Assembly (NCBI GenBank): GCA_027011835.1
Contig: JALUZN010000533.1
Coordinates: 1-15,305, forward strand
Reading direction: 5' to 3'
Source: Draconibacterium sp.
GTDB lineage: Bacteria; Bacteroidota; Bacteroidia; Bacteroidales; Prolixibacteraceae
Length of the DNA: 15,305 nucleotides
In this document: positions 1-7,392 of the stretch, one piece after another
How positions within the stretch are numbered: the first letter of the stretch is position 1
How the letters are laid out: each line of letters starts with the position of its first letter
The notes under the pieces: generated by a model
What the model was told of the DNA's origin: nothing
What the model saw: only the letters and a program-made list of their open reading frames with translations
The model's database searches: none
Made by a program: the position numbers and the translations under genes

Positions 1-1918
1 CTTTTATAGCTTCCTTAAAATTGAACATGTTTTTCACTTTCTTCTTTTGTCCGTTTGAGTACGATATTGTTAATGTGTCGCTTAATAATTCATTTTTAAT
101 ATTTTCTAACGTTGTTATTGTGTCAACGTACGAGATGGTTGCAATTTCGTTGTAATTTGTGTCGAGCAGTGTTTTAAATTCAACAATCCCATCGTCGTTC
201 GAAAGGTGACTAACAAGGTACGTAAAACGTTTCCTTAATTTACTGTTTTTGCCCAGTGCAAGAATATAGTCTTTAATTACATCGTCGGAATAGTTGCTTT
301 TGTGGTTAAATGATTTTTGGTAAGGAGTGAAAAGCAGCGCAATGTACTCTTTTCGTGAGATGGTAAAATAGTCGGGCTTTTCGGCAACTTTGTAGTTTAA
401 ATCGATTGTAGTTTCGTTATCTTTTATTTTATAAGTAAGCGTTTCCGATTCGAGAATTGAAATGAGTTTGTCTTTGTCTTTTATTTCAGAAGGGAAATAG
501 ATTTTTACAATTACCGGACAGGCATATTCCGAAAGCATTCCAACGGCATTTGTCTTCTGTCGGAGTAAATTGTTGAGGTAGTAGAAGTCGTAACTGTCGA
601 AAAAGTTTTCGAGTTTTAACGAAACACCGTAAATGGTTTGTATTCCTTTTTTCAACGTTTTTATTGGTACTTTTTGAGGGGTAAAAAGTAGCTCCTCAAT
701 CTTTTCTTCGTTTAGCTTTTCGGTATCGTAATAGAGTTTTACCCGGTGGTGTTTTACAAAAGTAGCTACGCCGTAAACGCCATCAACTTTTTTCATTTTA
801 TTGGCAAAAGCCATTGAGCTGCCGTAACATTTTATGTTTTTAAGCCCCGATTGGGAAAACACTCCTGCATTGGCAATCTCCTCTGTTTCGCCCCATTTTA
901 GGTCGATGGTTGGAACTTCCCAAACATTACCCAGAATAATGCCAATTGTTGCCAAAACAACGAGTGCAACAACAGGCAGCCATTTTAAACTTTTCTTTTT
1001 GTTTATGGTGAGTGTATTATTTACCGGGCAGGCAGTCAAACAGTCGCCACATAAATTACAGTCGACATCTTTTACTGTTTCTACAGCTGCCACATCAATT
1101 CCTTGCGGACAATTAATTGTGCAGAGTTGGCAGTCGGTGCACGAAGTTGTGCTACGCGTAATTTTTGCGATGGGGAAGAGGCGGCTTTTTTGCCCCATCA
1201 ATTCAATAATATATCCTCCTGCACTTGCAATTGCAAGTGGCCAAACGTAACTAATTTCAATTCCAAAACTCAACAGTATTAAATAGATGCCGAGAGTTGC
1301 CACAAAGAAGAGAGTAAATTTGAAAATATTGGAAATAGCACCCAGCGGGCATAAATATTTACACCAGAAAAGGCGGATGAATATTGACCCAAGAATTGCA
1401 ATAGCAATAGAAATAATTGCATAAAGAAGTACCACGTCGGTATCGAATCCAGAGGCAAGTGCATAATACGGATCGAATTTCTTGCAAAATAGTTCGTTCG
1501 ACTGCAGTGTATAATAGACGGTTATAAAAAGCAGAATATATTTTAGCGAACGCAGTGCTTTGTCGGCAACTCCTTTTATTGTATAACGTATTTTAAATTT
1601 ATCGCCAATGGAACCCAGCCACTCGCTTACAGTTCCAATGGGGCAAATAAACGAGCAAAAAAGTTTGCTGAAAAGCAATACTCCAACAAACAGTATAGCG
1701 CCCATTACAATTTGTGCACTGGTCATGGTACACGAAAGTGCCTGACTAAGCAAGTAACTTCCCAGTGCCTGCATTCCTCCAAACGGGCAATATGCTTCGA
1801 AATCGGATGTGGTAATGCTAAAAAGTTGCGGGTAGAAAAAGAGAATTAATATAAAAAGTATAACTCCCCACTGAATAATGTAACGTGGCCAGTTTGTTGC
1901 TTTATTAAAAGGTTTCAT
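1..1918 (-). CDS. Membrane polyferredoxin (NapH/NosR-like 4Fe-4S protein) with HMA-like domain, C-terminus cut by window edge
   Basis: Reading back from ATG at 1918, the frame stays open for at least 639 codons to the window edge. The N-terminal part is membrane-embedded and carries three cysteine motifs typical of the NapH/NosR/CcoG polyferredoxin group: CPFGG at residue 44, CSFICP at 88 and CKYLCP at 186. Two classical ferredoxin clusters follow, CxxCxxCxxxCP at 260-270 and at 287-297, then another hydrophobic helix near 310-325. From about 362 a segment resembles a heavy-metal-associated fold (KCYGSSMAF, then GVYGVATFV and YYDTEKL), but the usual CxxC metal site is reduced to one cysteine (C364). 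The rest (about 420-639) is hydrophilic and I do not recognise it. The family passes electrons in or across the inner membrane; the acceptor here is unknown. A lipoprotein gene lies 70 bases upstream on the same strand, probably co-transcribed. The polyferredoxin core is certain, the physiological role is not. Confidence 0.85.
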   Translation of the reverse strand, partial: MKPFNKATNWPRYIIQWGVILFILILFFYPQLFSITTSDFEAYCPFGGMQALGSYLLSQALSCTMTSAQIVMGAILFVGVLLFSKLFCSFICPIGTVSEWLGSIGDKFKIRYTIKGVADKALRSLKYILLFITVYYTLQSNELFCKKFDPYYALASGFDTDVVLLYAIISIAIAILGSIFIRLFWCKYLCPLGAISNIFKFTLFFVATLGIYLILLSFGIEISYVWPLAIASAGGYIIELMGQKSRLFPIAKITRSTTSCTDCQLCTINCPQGIDVAAVETVKDVDCNLCGDCLTACPVNNTLTINKKKSLKWLPVVALVVLATIGIILGNVWEVPTIDLKWGETEEIANAGVFSQSGLKNIKCYGSSMAFANKMKKVDGVYGVATFVKHHRVKLYYDTEKLNEEKIEELLFTPQKVPIKTLKKGIQTIYGVSLKLENFFDSYDFYYLNNLLRQKTNAVGMLSEYACPVIVKIYFPSEIKDKDKLISILESETLTYKIKDNETTIDLNYKVAEKPDYFTISRKEYIALLFTPYQKSFNHKSNYSDDVIKDYILALGKNSKLRKRFTYLVSHLSNDDGIVEFKTLLDTNYNEIATISYVDTITTLENIKNELLSDTLTISYSNGQKKKVKNMFNFKEAIK

Positions 1919-1988
1919 TCGTTTCTTGCTTTTTCAAATGCCGGTTTTAGAACTGGTTGATGTTTAATTCAGATTGGAAAATCTCTTT

Positions 1989-2438
1989 TTAGTTGACGGT
2001 AACTTTGTCATCGTTCATGAATATCTTTTTTGCTTTTAGCGCATTTATTGCATCTTGTTTTGTTAAAAAGAGGTCTCCATCTTTTTCTTCCCAGGTGTCT
2101 CCACGCGAAAGTCCCATTTTTTTACAGCTTTCAACTTCTACCAAACTTACTCTTTCGAGAGCTTTCATAATTATGGCATCTCTTTTAATTTGTACAACTT
2201 TAGCTTTTACCGGTTTCCCCTTAATTTCTTTACCATTACCATCGACCTGTACAACCAAACCATAACATATTTTCCCAACTTTTACCCATTCAGGAACTAA
2301 TTTCCTGAACTCTGTACTCATTTCAACTTTCTTTTCGTCGTATTTATATGAGGCAACTTCTTTCGATTTTTTTTGTGAATTACACCCGGCGAGTGCAAAG
2401 ATTGCGAGTAATGCAAATAGTAGAAACAGACTTTTCAT
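1989..2438 (-). CDS. Putative lipoprotein of unknown function (149 aa)
   Basis: The first 19 residues form a lipoprotein signal: MKS, a hydrophobic stretch, then lipobox LAGC with the modified cysteine at position 19. Residues 20-27 are polar and lysine-rich, followed by a soluble domain of about 120 residues with two more cysteines (C58 in KICYG and C105 in ESCKKMG). The middle (about 55-100) alternates hydrophobic and charged residues as in a small beta-rich domain. The tail contains GDLFLTKQDAINALK. I do not recognise the family. It is the upstream gene of a pair with the polyferredoxin (70-base gap, same strand), so a periplasm-facing partner of that redox protein is a reasonable inference, but nothing in the sequence proves it. 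No strong Shine-Dalgarno site precedes the ATG, as is common in this phylum. Confidence 0.75.
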   Translation of the reverse strand: MKSLFLLFALLAIFALAGCNSQKKSKEVASYKYDEKKVEMSTEFRKLVPEWVKVGKICYGLVVQVDGNGKEIKGKPVKAKVVQIKRDAIIMKALERVSLVEVESCKKMGLSRGDTWEEKDGDLFLTKQDAINALKAKKIFMNDDKVTVN

Positions 2439-2459
2439 GTATTATAATTTAAAATTTAG

Positions 2460-2505
2460 AATCAGGTACCAAGACACAAGAATCAGGAACTAGTAACCAG
2501 CAACC
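2460..2505. repeat. Short imperfect direct repeat, intergenic
   Basis: The unit AATCAGG(T/A)AC(C/T)A occurs at 2460 and again at 2481 (21-base spacing), followed by the related AGTAACCAGCAACC. This CA/GA-rich tract stands out from the AT-rich spacer around it and lies just upstream of the lipoprotein gene. Tracts of this look are, from memory, scattered in intergenic DNA of related Bacteroidota; that is not checked here. Confidence 0.45.
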
Positions 2506-2690
2506 ATGACGTTTTAACTTAATCATGCTTCTGTGTGTGAAATCTTTTATCATGAATGTTTTATTTAATTATATTTTTAGTTTGAAAAATAATTGTTCAA
2601 AATACAAATGTTTTTCCTGAAATAATAGATTTTTAGAGATTATATTTTTAAGTATTTGGGTAAACTTATGTAAAGTAAAATTTATCGCAC
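2506..2690. other. AT-rich spacer with no recognisable gene
   Basis: This is the rest of the 337-base gap between the lipoprotein gene and tpiA. No open frame with coding character is seen on either strand. The promoter of the lipoprotein–polyferredoxin pair should lie here. Weak -7-like matches exist on the minus strand (for example TATTTTTC near 2590), but none fits TAnnTTTG exactly, so none is called. Confidence 0.4.
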
Positions 2691-2735
2691 AAAAAAAGCC
2701 ACTCAGTCGATGCATAACGAATGAATGGCTTTTTA
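2691..2735 (-). terminator. Rho-independent terminator of tpiA
   Basis: On the minus strand the outer stem AAAAAGCCA / TGGCTTTTT extends inward through a G·U pair and a single mismatch, and is followed by seven U residues. The G·U pair exists only on the minus-strand RNA, so the hairpin fits termination of tpiA, whose stop codon is about 40 bases upstream in transcript direction. Confidence 0.75.
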
Positions 2736-2775
2736 AAATAAATTATTTATTGATTTTTAGCCCCCGGCAATCTTT

Positions 2776-3534
2776 TTAGAATCCATTAATAATTCCGATA
2801 AAGTCTTCGGCTTTTAAAGCAGCTCCACCAATTAACCCGCCGTCAACATCTTTGTTGGCAAAAAGTTCTTTCGCATTGGTTGGTTTACAGCTTCCTCCGT
2901 ATAGAATTGAAGTTTCTTCGGCAATCTCGTTACCAAATTTTTCGGCAATAGCCGAGCGAATAAATGCATGAATTTCCTGTGCTTGTTCCGAAGAAGCAGT
3001 CACTCCTGTTCCGATTGCCCAAATGGGTTCGTAGGCGATTACAATCTTTTTGAAATCGTTGGCAGACAGTTGAAAGACAGTTTCGTCAAGCTGTTTTTTT
3101 ACAAATTCGTTTTGTGTTCCTGCTTCGCGAATTTCGAGAGCTTCGCCACAGCAGTAGATTGGTGTTAATCCGTTTTCTAAAGCCAGTGCTACTTTTTTAT
3201 TTAGTGTTTCACTGGTTTCTCCGTAATATTCACGGCGTTCCGAGTGGCCCAGAATAACATATTCGGCACCTGTCGATTTTACCATTTCGGCCGAAACTTC
3301 ACCGGTGTATGCGCCTTTTGCTTCGGCTGCACAGTTTTGGGCAGCAACACCAATTCTGTCGGTATTTACTGTTTCAACCACTTTTGTGATGTGCGTAAAA
3401 GGTGTTCCCAAAACCACCACCACATCATCGGCGCCTTCGTTGGCAACCAGTGTGTCAACGGCTTTTGCCAACTCAACTCCTTCTTGCAAATTTGTATTGC
3501 ATTTCCAGTTTCCTGCAACTATTTTTTGTCTCAT
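2776..3534 (-). CDS. tpiA: Triosephosphate isomerase
   Basis: Interconverts dihydroxyacetone phosphate and glyceraldehyde 3-phosphate in cytosolic glycolysis and gluconeogenesis. At 252 residues it has the normal family length and all catalytic landmarks: N9 and K11 in AGNWKCN, the electrophile H97 in LGHSERR, the general base E169 in AYEPIWAIGTG, and the phosphate-binding loops YGGSCKP (about 212-218) and GGLIGGAAL (about 232-240). The ATG at 3534 begins the canonical MRQKIVAGNWK start. An exact -7 element lies about 40 bases upstream and a strong terminator follows, so it can be expressed alone, although the BT_3928-type gene lies 169 bases upstream on the same strand. No unusual features. 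Confidence 0.98.
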   Translation of the reverse strand: MRQKIVAGNWKCNTNLQEGVELAKAVDTLVANEGADDVVVVLGTPFTHITKVVETVNTDRIGVAAQNCAAEAKGAYTGEVSAEMVKSTGAEYVILGHSERREYYGETSETLNKKVALALENGLTPIYCCGEALEIREAGTQNEFVKKQLDETVFQLSANDFKKIVIAYEPIWAIGTGVTASSEQAQEIHAFIRSAIAEKFGNEIAEETSILYGGSCKPTNAKELFANKDVDGGLIGGAALKAEDFIGIINGF

Positions 3535-3576
3535 AGTATTGAATTTTAATTTATTACAACTTCATTAATAGAAATA

Positions 3577-3584
3577 CAAAAATA
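3577..3584 (-). promoter_or_regulatory. Probable tpiA promoter -7 element
   Basis: The minus strand reads TATTTTTG, an exact match to the Bacteroidota sigma-A -7 consensus TAnnTTTG. It implies a 5' leader of roughly 35 bases before the tpiA ATG. The -33 element is weak. Confidence 0.5.
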
Positions 3585-3703
3585 ATAGGGAAAACGGGAA
3601 TAAACGGTTTCGTTTTATGTGGCTCTTAACAATTAATGGCAATTTAATATCGAAATTAGATGAATCGATTTTATATATGAGGAGTGATAGGAAAGTTGTA
3701 AAA

Positions 3704-4834
3704 TTAGTTCAAAAACTTCTCTTGAAACTCGTCGGGAGTTGGTATGTCGTTGTAGTGCCACTTGCCCAATACAGTGCCGGCTTTAATTACCAACAATCCC
3801 GGGTTCGACCGAATCATTGTTTTTAGTGTAATTTCGTCGCAATTAAAAAACTCGTAGGGAACATCGTTCTCTTCGGCAAAAACAGCAGCACTTTCTAAGT
3901 CGCTTGAGGTGAGGCAAATAAATGATATTTCGTTGTCAATAGCCCATTCTGCCAACGTATTTATCTTTTTCTGCGATTTTGTATTCGATTCGTCGAGATT
4001 TTTGGCAACCAGAATAAATACATAATTCTCGTCGTAAATAAAAAAGTCGATAAGGTTTTCTCCGTTGGCATTTTCAATTTGTAAATCGTGAATTGGCGGT
4101 TCGTAACCTTTTTGAATAAGTACCGATTTCATATCGCTGAATTCCCAGTTAAGCGTATCTTTCCACGGGTAATTCTTTTCGGTGAATTTCTTTATCTCGC
4201 CGTTTTTCTTGTTCTTGTAGTAAAATATATTTTTATAAATCTCTTTTGGTGCATCGTCGGGAGTAGACATTGCATCAGGAATATTTACCCCAATTTTATA
4301 GGGGCGAAAATCGAATATCGGCAAGTGATTGTATGAATAGAAAACCACTCCGAAATAGACAATTCCTGCTGCTAAACTTAGAATTAACGGATAGTTTGTT
4401 TTACTCTGTGCAACCTTTTTATTACGGTTTGCAAAAACAATAATTGCAAAAGCGATAAGGAGAATATTTTTGTAGAAAGTGTCCCAGTTCGAAATAACGA
4501 GTGCATCGCCAAAACATCCGCAGTCGGTTACCGGATTTTTTAACGCAATCCAAAGTGTGAGCGGTAAAAAGAAAGCCATAAACAGCAATCCGAGCCACGA
4601 GAAAAAGCGAATTTTAAAGTTGAACAAAAAAGTAACTCCAATAATAAATTCGGTAAAAGCCATTAAAACACCAAGCGGGAAAGCTGCCCATAGCAACCAG
4701 TCTAACCCCATAACATTAAAGTAGTCGGTAAATTTATACGACGAGCCCCACGGGTCGATTCCTTTTACAAAGCCCGAAAAAATAAAAGTAATGCCGAAAA
4801 TTATACGCGAAATGTGGTATGCAATTTTTATCAT
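3704..4834 (-). CDS. BT_3928-type DoxX/MauE membrane protein with thioredoxin-like C-terminal domain
   Basis: This 376-residue inner-membrane protein has a four-helix DoxX/MauE-like bundle (about 8-24, 47-70, 78-98 and 119-136), another helix at about 149-167, and a soluble C-terminal part. The loop after the third helix carries DCGCFGD (C105, C107), the conserved cysteine pair of MauE/DoxX-type proteins linked to thiol redox chemistry. The C-terminal domain (about 240-376) looks like a thioredoxin fold: it has the cis-proline-like segment NPGLLVIKAGTVLGKW at about 344-359, but no CxxC where the active site would be. It matches the family NCBI calls BT_3928, found beside tpiA in Bacteroides. 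The upstream DUF1599 gene ends 39 bases before this start, so the two are probably co-transcribed. The role is unknown; redox sensing or quinone-linked electron transfer is inference. Confidence 0.85.
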   Translation of the reverse strand: MIKIAYHISRIIFGITFIFSGFVKGIDPWGSSYKFTDYFNVMGLDWLLWAAFPLGVLMAFTEFIIGVTFLFNFKIRFFSWLGLLFMAFFLPLTLWIALKNPVTDCGCFGDALVISNWDTFYKNILLIAFAIIVFANRNKKVAQSKTNYPLILSLAAGIVYFGVVFYSYNHLPIFDFRPYKIGVNIPDAMSTPDDAPKEIYKNIFYYKNKKNGEIKKFTEKNYPWKDTLNWEFSDMKSVLIQKGYEPPIHDLQIENANGENLIDFFIYDENYVFILVAKNLDESNTKSQKKINTLAEWAIDNEISFICLTSSDLESAAVFAEENDVPYEFFNCDEITLKTMIRSNPGLLVIKAGTVLGKWHYNDIPTPDEFQEKFLN

Positions 4835-4873
4835 GGAAATGGGTAGTAGTTGTGGTAATGTTTTAATGCAATT

Positions 4874-5416
4874 CTATTCCTCTCCGAATTCAATTTTTAT
4901 CATTGCAAAAACAGCATAATTAATAATGTCCATATAATTTGCGTCAATTCCTTCCGAAATTAATGTTTGCCCGTTGTTGTCTTCAATCTGTTTTGTTCGT
5001 TTTAGTTTCATCAGAATTAAATCAGTGTACGAACTAATACGCATGCTACGCCATGCTTCGCCATAATCGTGGTTTTTATCCATCATTAATACTTTGGCTT
5101 TATTGAAATATTTATCGTACAGTTCAAGCGTTTTCTCCTCGGCTAACTCCTCTTCCGACGGTTTTAATTCGAGCTGAATTAAACCCATAATTGAGTAATT
5201 AATAATTCCTATAAATTCCGGGCGAATTCCTTCGTCAACTTTATTTATACCGGTTTCTTCAATTTGTCGGATTCGGTTAGCTTTAATAAAAATTTGGTCG
5301 GTAACCGAAACCGGACGTAAAATTCGCCAGGCAGTTCCGTAATCGCTCATTTTCTTCAAAAAAATACTTCTGCAAATTTCAATTACTTTGTCGTACTGTT
5401 TATTCGTTTTATTCAT
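4874..5416 (-). CDS. DUF1599 (Nmad1-type) domain protein, internally duplicated
   Basis: The 180-residue form consists of two copies of one unit. Copy 1 (about 8-83) has KMSDYGTAWRILRP, then RQIEE and IGIINYSIMGLIQLE. Copy 2 (about 98-177) has KNHDYGEAWRSMR, then KQIED and MDIINYAVFAMIKIE. The repeated DYGxAWR and IINY motifs identify DUF1599, also named nucleotide modification associated domain 1. The biochemical activity is not established as far as I know. The frame is open back to an ATG at 5581 (235 aa), but the extra 55 residues lack family character and 180 aa is the usual length, so I chose ATG 5416; this choice is moderately certain. It is divergent from folP and precedes the DoxX/MauE-type gene, with which it probably forms one transcript. 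Confidence 0.82.
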   Translation of the reverse strand: MNKTNKQYDKVIEICRSIFLKKMSDYGTAWRILRPVSVTDQIFIKANRIRQIEETGINKVDEGIRPEFIGIINYSIMGLIQLELKPSEEELAEEKTLELYDKYFNKAKVLMMDKNHDYGEAWRSMRISSYTDLILMKLKRTKQIEDNNGQTLISEGIDANYMDIINYAVFAMIKIEFGEE

Positions 5417-5615
5417 TGTTTTGAAAAAATCTTTATCGAGAATCTGTTTTTCTAATTTCGCTAAATTAATCTTTTTTGACAGGATTTGTTGTTGAACAAC
5501 CATTGATTTCAGAAAATAATAATTTTTATTGGGCTTGGTTATTACTATGTTTTTCGACGAAGTGGCAAAAAGAACAAGCATAATCTCGATGTGCGTCGGG
5601 ACAAAAAGCTATTTG

Positions 5616-5648
5616 TTTGAGTATATTAACAGGTTTTCATTACATTTG
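5616..5648 (+). promoter_or_regulatory. Promoter of the folP–cdaA operon
   Basis: The -33 element TTTG (5616-5619) and the exact -7 element TACATTTG (5641-5648) are 21 bases apart, fitting the Bacteroidota consensus TTG-N17-23-TAnnTTTG. Transcription should start near 5653-5656. This rules out the upstream in-frame start at 5617 and supports the ATG at 5686 for folP. Confidence 0.75.
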
Positions 5649-5685
5649 TGTTTGTCATATTGTTAAATTAAAAATTGAAATACAC

Positions 5686-6564
5686 ATGTTGATTACACAA
5701 TCGGCAGGTAAATTCCTCAAAAGAAAAAATACAATTAACGTTGGTGGTAACCTTATCGATTTTACGGTGCCAATAGTTATGGGTATTGTAAATGTTACTC
5801 CCGACTCGTTTTACGATGGAGGGAAAATGGAAGATGAGAAGGTGCTTCTCGCTTCTGTTGAGAAGATGATTAACGACGGTGCCGGTATTCTCGATATTGG
5901 GGCGGTTTCAACTCGTCCGGGAGCGGCAGTTGTTTCTACGAAAATTGAGCTGAGCCGGTTGTTGCCTGCTGTTCAGACCATCAGAAACAGTTTCCCCGAT
6001 ATCCCAATTTCTATCGATACTTTTCGGTCGTGGGTGGCTGTGCGTGTTATCGACGAAATAGGCCCCGTAATTGTTAACGATATTTCTGGTGGTTCGTTAG
6101 ACTCGAAAATGTTTGAAACAGTTGGGAAAATGAGGGTTCCCTATATTTTATCGCACATTCAGGGAACTCCAAAAGAGATGCAGGAGAATCCGCAGTATGA
6201 CGATATAATTAAAGATATTTCGACCTATTTAAGCGAAAGGGTTAAACGGTTGACAAAATTTGGCGTGTTAGATATTATTATCGACCCCGGTTTCGGATTT
6301 GGTAAAACCGTAGATCATAATTACGATTTGCTAAACCGGTTAGATTCATTTAAGGTATTCCAGCTTCCAATGCTGGTGGGAGTTAGTCGTAAGTCGATGA
6401 TTTGGAAAGCGTTGGGAAGTAGTCCCGAAGAAGCTCTTAATGGAACAACCGTGGTAAATACGCTGGCTTTAATGGGGGGGGCCGATATTTTGCGTGTTCA
6501 CGATGTAAAAGAAGCGGTTGAAACGGTTACTATTTTTTCGGAAATTAAGGCAACTTTAAAATAA
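5686..6564 (+). CDS. folP: Dihydropteroate synthase
   Basis: Condenses 4-aminobenzoate with 6-hydroxymethyl-dihydropterin diphosphate to dihydropteroate in folate synthesis; it is the sulfonamide target. The 292-residue TIM barrel has the full motif set: MGIVNVTPDSF (32-42), DIGAVSTRPGA (70-80, where DIGGESTRPGA is more usual), SIDTF (D111), NDISGG (131-136), HIQGTPKEMQ (157-166), DPGFGFGKT (200-208), GVSRKS (232-237) and RVHDV (270-274). ATG 5686 is chosen because the open frame back to 5617 overlaps the promoter. Its stop overlaps the cdaA start in TAATG, which suggests translational coupling. Pairing of folP with a diadenylate cyclase gene is, to my knowledge, common in Bacteroidota. Confidence 0.96.
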   Translation: MLITQSAGKFLKRKNTINVGGNLIDFTVPIVMGIVNVTPDSFYDGGKMEDEKVLLASVEKMINDGAGILDIGAVSTRPGAAVVSTKIELSRLLPAVQTIRNSFPDIPISIDTFRSWVAVRVIDEIGPVIVNDISGGSLDSKMFETVGKMRVPYILSHIQGTPKEMQENPQYDDIIKDISTYLSERVKRLTKFGVLDIIIDPGFGFGKTVDHNYDLLNRLDSFKVFQLPMLVGVSRKSMIWKALGSSPEEALNGTTVVNTLALMGGADILRVHDVKEAVETVTIFSEIKATLK

Positions 6565-7352
6565 TGCTTGCATTTATTACCATACGATTTCTCGACATTC
6601 TCGACATTATTCTGGTCGCTATTTTGCTCTATCAGGTTTACCGGCTGATAAAAGGAACGGTAGCATTTAATATTGTTATCGGAATGTTTTCGCTCTATTT
6701 ACTGTGGCTGGTTGTGAGAGCATTGAATATGGAGCTGCTTGGCTCTATAATGGGGCAGTTTATCGGGGTGGGAGTTATTGCGCTAATTGTGGTTTTTCAT
6801 CCCGAAATTCGAAAATTTCTACTGTTTATAGGAACAAATTATACAATTAACAAGGTGTTGTCGCTCGATAAATTATTTGGGACAACAAAAAATAAAGTTA
6901 TCGATCATCAACAAATCGATGCAATTGTTGATGCGTGTGTGTCGATGGCAAAAACAAAAACGGGTGCATTAATTGTAATTGCAGGCAATTCGGAGTTAAA
7001 AGACCAGATTATTACCGGAGAAAAGTTGAATGCAAAAATATCATCGTCGTTAATCCGGACAATTTTTTTTAAAAATACACCACTGCACGATGGTGCTGTA
7101 ATTATAACGGGAAATAAAATCTCGGCTGCCGGATGTATTTTGCCGGTAACACAAAAAGATCTCGATAAAGCACTTGGATTGAGACACCGGGCGGCGGTGG
7201 GAATTACCGAAATTACCGATGCAATTTGTTTAATTGTATCGGAAGAGCGCGGCTCAATATCGTTTGCAAAAGGCGGAGAAATTAAACGTAGAATTTCGAA
7301 AGAGGTGCTTACTACTCTTTTAGAAGAGAATTTTCATTCCAATAATTCATAA
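6564..7352 (+). CDS. cdaA: Diadenylate cyclase CdaA (c-di-AMP synthase)
   Basis: Makes cyclic di-AMP from two ATP at the inner membrane. The 262-residue protein has the CdaA (TIGR00159-type) architecture: three N-terminal transmembrane helices (about 10-27, 34-53 and 62-80), a short linker, then the DAC domain (about 115-240). The catalytic motifs DGA (176-178, in PLHDGAVII) and RHRA (207-210, in GLRHRAAVGITE) are intact, as is the SEERGSIS segment near 226-233. The ATG overlaps the folP stop by one base. In Firmicutes cdaA is followed by cdaR and glmM; here a YbbR-domain (CdaR-like) gene lies nearby but on the opposite strand. Convergent with the TerB–DnaJ gene, with a 40-base gap and no clear hairpin between. 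Confidence 0.95.
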   Translation: MLAFITIRFLDILDIILVAILLYQVYRLIKGTVAFNIVIGMFSLYLLWLVVRALNMELLGSIMGQFIGVGVIALIVVFHPEIRKFLLFIGTNYTINKVLSLDKLFGTTKNKVIDHQQIDAIVDACVSMAKTKTGALIVIAGNSELKDQIITGEKLNAKISSSLIRTIFFKNTPLHDGAVIITGNKISAAGCILPVTQKDLDKALGLRHRAAVGITEITDAICLIVSEERGSISFAKGGEIKRRISKEVLTTLLEENFHSNNS

Positions 7353-7392
7353 AAGTTTTAATCATTTTTTTGTGTAACTCTCAAGCTCCGGG

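Noticed and set aside
834..1250. Plus-strand 138-residue open frame
   Set aside because: Lies antisense to the polyferredoxin coding sequence, which has clear iron-sulfur motifs; the plus-strand product has no recognisable domain.
5417..5581. 235-residue form of the DUF1599 protein starting at 5581
   Set aside because: The extra 55 residues are outside the duplicated domain and exceed the usual family length; kept as an uncertainty, not as the call.
5617..5685. Longer N-terminus for folP starting at 5617
   Set aside because: The extra 23 residues would be read from the promoter itself (-33 and -7 elements at 5616-5648), so they cannot be in the mRNA.
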